This document shows, in pieces, positions 60,401-64,000 of a stretch of 64,000 nt of DNA. Positions within the stretch are counted from its first letter, which is position 1. Each line of letters begins with the position of its first letter. This DNA comes from Allium sativum. Taxonomy: Eukaryota > Streptophyta > Magnoliopsida > Asparagales > Amaryllidaceae. Position numbers and translations under genes: made by a program. The stretch lies in assembly GCA_030737875.1 (NCBI GenBank), contig CM060911.1, forward strand, positions 108,542,625 to 108,606,624, given 5' to 3'. The notes beneath the pieces were generated by a model. It made no database searches, was not told the origin of the DNA, and was given only the letters and a program-made list of their open reading frames with translations.

Positions 60401-61304
60401 TTTTTATTAATTAATTATTTTTTTTAAATTTTACTTTATAAAGCAACCTTTATTTTCGACCTCAAAACGAGGCCCACCGCCTGTCGTCCATAGCGTTTTA
60501 CCCCCATTCCGAACACAATGGGATATGTATCGTAAGCTGGATCGACAGTTTCGATCAGTTTCCTTTTAATTTACATTTAAATCACTATATTGAATTTTAA
60601 ACGTACATTTCAAATTACCGGGGCCACATACGAATTCTAAAAATGGCAGAAAAATATTTTCTAGCTTCGTATTGACGATACGGTCCTAACAAAACTAGTT
60701 TCGACGAATTCTGAGACCGTTTGAAAAATGGCCAATTTCCAGTCGATTAAAATCAACTGAAACTGGTCAAACGCGTTTTCTTTTGCCACGCTCACATATT
60801 GATTCGAAAAATTATGAAATTTGAAACCTAGCAATAAATTGACATCACGAACCCAACAAAACTGGTTTCGTCGAAATCCGAGGTCGTTTGCAAAATGTCC
60901 ATTTTTAAGGGCCTGAATTCCATAGCGACTATTCAGAATTTTCAACTGGACATATCTTTTGATCCCCGCTACGAACTTTGGATTTTTCGGATTCGTTGGA
61001 AAGATATTCACTATTAGATTCCATTATTTTTGGTTTCACTAAAATCCGGATTGTTTTGCACCCGGTACATTCAATTGAAGTTTGAAATCGAATTATCGAA
61101 CTACCGCGCCATTTTCAACTCTATTTATAATTATATATAAATGTTTATATTCTAACGACGACGCGTATAATATATACGTTCGATTTATATTCAAAATAAA
61201 TTTCACGTCGATATTATTTAAAATAATTCATTTTAAATAATCAAAATTCGCTTAAATTGCCAAAATAAAAATTTTAAACTGGCCCAGATTTTCGGGTTAT
61301 TACA
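54491..61304 (-). repeat. 5' LTR of LARD1
   Basis: Starts TGTGAAGACCC and ends GGGTTATTACA. It carries the same internal arrays as the left LTR: 27-bp array about 57701-58090, 34-bp array 59248-59474 with seven cores, CAGTTTTT tract about 59521-59990, G-run region about 60058-60365. Confidence 0.92.
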
Positions 61305-61309
61305 GTACA

Positions 61310-62137
61310 TTATTCATGTCATTAATTACATTATGTCGCGAATCTCCAAGCCGCACACCATCCATGCCGCAAGCCAAGAGCGGGTCTTCAAGTCATAGGT
61401 TCCATTCCGCATAGCAGGTTCAGATATTCATGCCGCATACAGGAAGCAAGTCGCGGACCAACTACACGCCAGGTGTAAAGGCGAATTTCCAGTTGTACAC
61501 CCGTATTTACAAGTGTGCCACTACCCTTAAGCACTCCCTATAAATACCCCACTATACTCTACTTGAAAGCGGGCTAATTCTTCTACCCCAAAAGGCCGCC
61601 AAATCATTTCTTCAACCTTCTAATCTTCATTACAAGCTCCATTAATGGCTTCCAAAAATCAATCTACCTTCATACATCATCAAATGGATCAAATCTCCTT
61701 CAAACTACATTAGAAATCTCTCCAATACAATTCAAGTGATCTCTAATCTCCGCTAACCCTCTCTAAAGCATAAATCTAACATTAGATCACCATGAAATCC
61801 ATGAAGATCGTTCAATTGCTAAAGTGATTGAAGATTCATATATCCACCATCACAAAGCAAGAGATCCTATCAATTCCTTTGCAAATTCAAGTGAAATTTA
61901 AATCATAAAGAGAGAGAATGAATGTAATGAGGGAAAATTCATATTTTTGTAAATTTGTGCATGGTAACGAAATCGCCTTCAATAGTGGACGTTGGTCTGA
62001 CCAAACCACTCTAAAAATCTCTTGTTTTACTTTTTGCTCTTTATTTTTAATTACGTGGCTCCATTTTCTAATCTGACCATTTGATGAAGTGCTTTAAAAG
62101 CACCTTTGGTGTTGAAATTAATTTTTTGGTTTTAACA
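61310..62137 (+). repeat. Tat-like 5' LTR, right part (promoter, R and U5)
   Basis: Continues the LTR interrupted at 46636. It carries a clear TATA box (61538-61546) and ends TTTTAACA two bases before the primer site. No coding region is seen. Confidence 0.68.
61538..61546 (+). promoter_or_regulatory. TATA box of Tat-like LTR
   Basis: CTATAAATA in a CCC...CCCC context. It lies about 600 bp before the LTR end, a normal position for an LTR promoter, with transcription expected about 30 bp downstream. Confidence 0.6.
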
Positions 62138-62139
62138 TT

Positions 62140-62157
62140 TGGCGCCCACCTGGGGCC
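62140..62157 (+). promoter_or_regulatory. Primer binding site of Tat-like element (TGGCGCC type)
   Basis: TGGCGCCCACCTGGGGCC lies two bases after the LTR end. TGGCGCC-type sites are usual in Tat/Athila elements and contrast with the tRNA-Met site of elements A and LARD1. The exact tRNA is not assigned. Confidence 0.75.
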
Positions 62158-62282
62158 ACGTTCGCACTTCTCTCAATCTTAAGAGCCTACCATTGAAGTT
62201 CTAAGCCTACTTCTACTTTACAAGTTTAAGATCTAGGCCAATCGACGAACTTTCTTCCAAATTCAAAGCCTTGTCCGAGATC

Positions 62283-63950
62283 ATGGCTAAATCTAAGAAG
62301 ACCACTAGTAAAACCATTGAAGAAATCGACAACGTTGCTAACAACAAAGATACACTACTTACAAACCGTTTTGAAGTTGGTGAAAACTCGGTAGATGGAG
62401 CCGATGTGACTAAGAATAAGTTGAATGCCACTATTGCCAACATGAATCAACGAGTGGACGCCTCTACCAAATCTATGATGGAGAAACGTGATGCCATCCT
62501 TAATGGTCAACCAAATCCATCCCCTCAGAAGGCCCATATTGATCTCAAAGAAAATGGCAATTCGTCTGCTTCTGATCGTGACCGCAACGACAACATGGAG
62601 GACGATAATGAATGGTTGAGCGACAAATACGAAGATAACGTCGAAGACTTGAAGCTAAAAGCTAAAAATCATTCCAAAATGAAAGCTCGAAGGGTTACAA
62701 GTCCCGTCACGGGGGCACCTCTTCGTCGAGAAGGTAAAGGACCTAAGCTCTCTAATCAAGACCGGTTGCCTAGACGAACATTTGGTAAAGAGCTCAGCTT
62801 CGCGGAGCGGCATAATACTGAAGAATACATCTCGGATATGATAGAACAAATCATGAAGAAGAATTAAGCTAGAAATGGCGATGAAAGAGAATGGGACTTC
62901 TCTCCCGATAGGACTCCATTCACTAAAATACTCCTTGAAGTAGAGTGTCCGAAAAAGTTCAATTCTCCAACTTTGCCTCCGTACAACGGCCTTGTTGATC
63001 CTAACTACTTCCTGTTCAGATATGAATGGCATATGAGCGCAACAAAGGCAAAAAAAGAGATGAGATGCACATACTTCCCTCTCTACTTAGAAGGTGTTGT
63101 GTCATTATGGTTCATAAAGATGCCACCTAAGTCCATAAACCGGTTCTCTGACCTAACCAAAAAGTTCAAGGAGCAGTTCCGCTTGTATGCTACCAAAGCC
63201 AAGGATGTTGTAACGCTCTCAGCAATGAAGCAAAAACCAAGGGAAACTGTTAAAGCCTTTCTCAGTCGATTCAATATTGCCTTGTCTGAAGTGAGGAATC
63301 CAGAGCCATGCATAGTCCTCATGGCTTTACTTGACACTATAGACAAAACAAGCGAATTCGGGAGATGGATAAAGATGAAGGAACCGAATATGCTTGACAA
63401 GATCTATAAGAAAGCAGAGGAGTACATGAGAGTGGACGATAATCCTGCACCTCTTCAGATCATTGATGGTAACCGACTTCTTGAAGCTCCCAAAAGTGCT
63501 TCTATTCAATGTAATCAACAGAAAACTCAAGGGCATAAGTAAGCCAATGACGGGAACAACAACAAAGCTAATAATAAGTTTTGCCTTCATGACTCGTCGG
63601 AGCTAACTCTTCTGAATGACACTCCTGAAAACATCTACCTTGCCACGAAGGATGCGGGAGATTACTCGAAGTCTCGGCCAATGAAGATGAATAGCCATCT
63701 AACCAAATCTGGGAAGTTCTGCAGGTTCCACAATCAGCCAGGACACAATACCAATGAATGCTGGCATCTAAAATCATTAATTGAAGAGCTGATTAGGAGG
63801 AATCTCCTGCAATAATATGTGAAGAATCCCTAAGAGGCAAATCCTTCTGCAACTCCCCAGGGGCAAGGGGCATCAAATGACAATCCGGTCCAAGCAACAG
63901 AGCTCTTGCTCAAACTAATCCAAGGTCAATTATCAACTGACGACTATTGA
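62283..63950 (+). pseudogene. gag: Gag of Tat-like element, broken by in-frame stops
   Basis: One continuous reading frame from ATG 62283 to a TGA at 63948, interrupted by TAA at 62865, 63540, 63813 and 63831 without any frame change. The N-terminal roughly 190 residues are hydrophilic with an acidic stretch and no recognised domain. The capsid-like retrotransposon gag domain follows (about 62940-63440), with FPLYLEGVVSLWF and LTKKFKEQF and a RETVKAFLSRF block typical of the family. A zinc-finger-like CRFHNQPGHNTNEC lies at about 63720-63761. The protein would package element RNA. Each stop could come from a single C-to-T change in a CAA codon. Non-functional as it stands; pol, if present, lies beyond the window. 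Confidence 0.78.
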
Positions 63951-64000
63951 TGATGATCTAATATCTGTGGCTCAGAATAAGCAATCTCCTTCGCCTTTAA

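Larger units (their letters stand above)
46637..61304 (-). mobile_element. LARD1: large non-autonomous LTR element, 5-bp duplication GTACA
   Basis: Two LTRs of 6814 bp each (46637-53450 and 54491-61304) flank only 1040 bp of non-coding DNA. GTACA lies directly outside both ends (46632-46636 and 61305-61309). Primer site (54477-54488) and polypurine tract (53451-53463) are the same as in element A, and the LTRs share conserved blocks with A. It carries no gag or pol, so it must use proteins from a relative such as A. The LTRs are almost identical apart from repeat-length changes and a handful of substitutions, so the insertion is recent. The exception is the outer edge of the left LTR, which differs from its partner. 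Confidence 0.92.
45393..64000 (+). mobile_element. Tat-like Ty3/gypsy element (partial), split by LARD1
   Basis: A plus-strand non-chromovirus gypsy element: 5' LTR in two parts (about 45393-46636 and 61310-62137), primer site TGGCGCCCACC (62140), then a degenerate gag; the rest lies beyond the window. The LTR start is placed at TGTTATGATG because the LTR ends TTTTAACA, giving a TGTTA/TAACA terminus. That start is tentative. The primer type and the gag zinc finger (CRFHNQPGHNTNEC) fit the Tat/Athila branch; the exact clade is inferred. Without LARD1 the LTR would be about 2.1 kb. Confidence 0.72.

Overview
This window looks like a repeat-dense, AT-rich plant nuclear region. The evidence is Ty3/gypsy chromoviruses primed by initiator tRNA-Met, a CACTA (En/Spm) element, hAT-type MITEs with 8-bp target duplications, and a Tat-like retroelement. 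I see no host gene, tRNA, rRNA or CRISPR array: essentially all 64 kb is mobile-element sequence. The species cannot be named from the sequence.

Layout. (1) 1-16775: a minus-strand Tekay/Del-type chromovirus ('A') with LTRs of about 5.7-5.9 kb, gag, pol, a tRNA-Met primer site and a polypurine tract. A second, truncated internal region follows in the same orientation, so the order is LTR-internal-LTR-partial internal. (2) 16776-31287: remains of a minus-strand non-autonomous LTR element ('LARD2'). It appears to be split by a CACTA transposon (about 18785-29854), which is itself split by a decayed plus-strand chromovirus 'B' (21095-28008, target duplication GTATG). (3) 31288-43524: a plus-strand LTR scrap, then a minus-strand giant LTR (31707-43154). 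That LTR is interrupted by an opposite-orientation solo LTR (33487-39101, duplication CCTTG) and by a hAT-like MITE (40579-41281, duplication CTCATCGC). The solo LTR carries another MITE (35365-35657, duplication GAGAAGAG). (4) 43525 to about 45345: a plus-strand LTR fragment. (5) About 45393 to 64000: a plus-strand Tat-like gypsy element with LTR, primer site and a gag broken by stops. Its LTR is split by a 14.7-kb minus-strand element 'LARD1' (46637-61304, duplication GTACA). LARD1 has two 6.8-kb LTRs around only 1.04 kb of non-coding DNA.

How the parts relate. A and LARD1 share LTR termini, primer site, polypurine tract, flanking untranslated sequence and conserved LTR blocks. A therefore looks like a member of the autonomous family whose proteins could mobilise coding-free LARDs. 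A's own coding region carries a probable frameshift in the protease region and an integrase zinc-finger substitution, so this copy may be inactive. Several LTRs here exceed 5 kb and hold expandable tandem arrays (125, 34 and 27 bp). LARD1's near-identical LTR pair suggests it is among the youngest insertions. Boundaries come from reading by eye; coordinates marked approximate are not base-exact.
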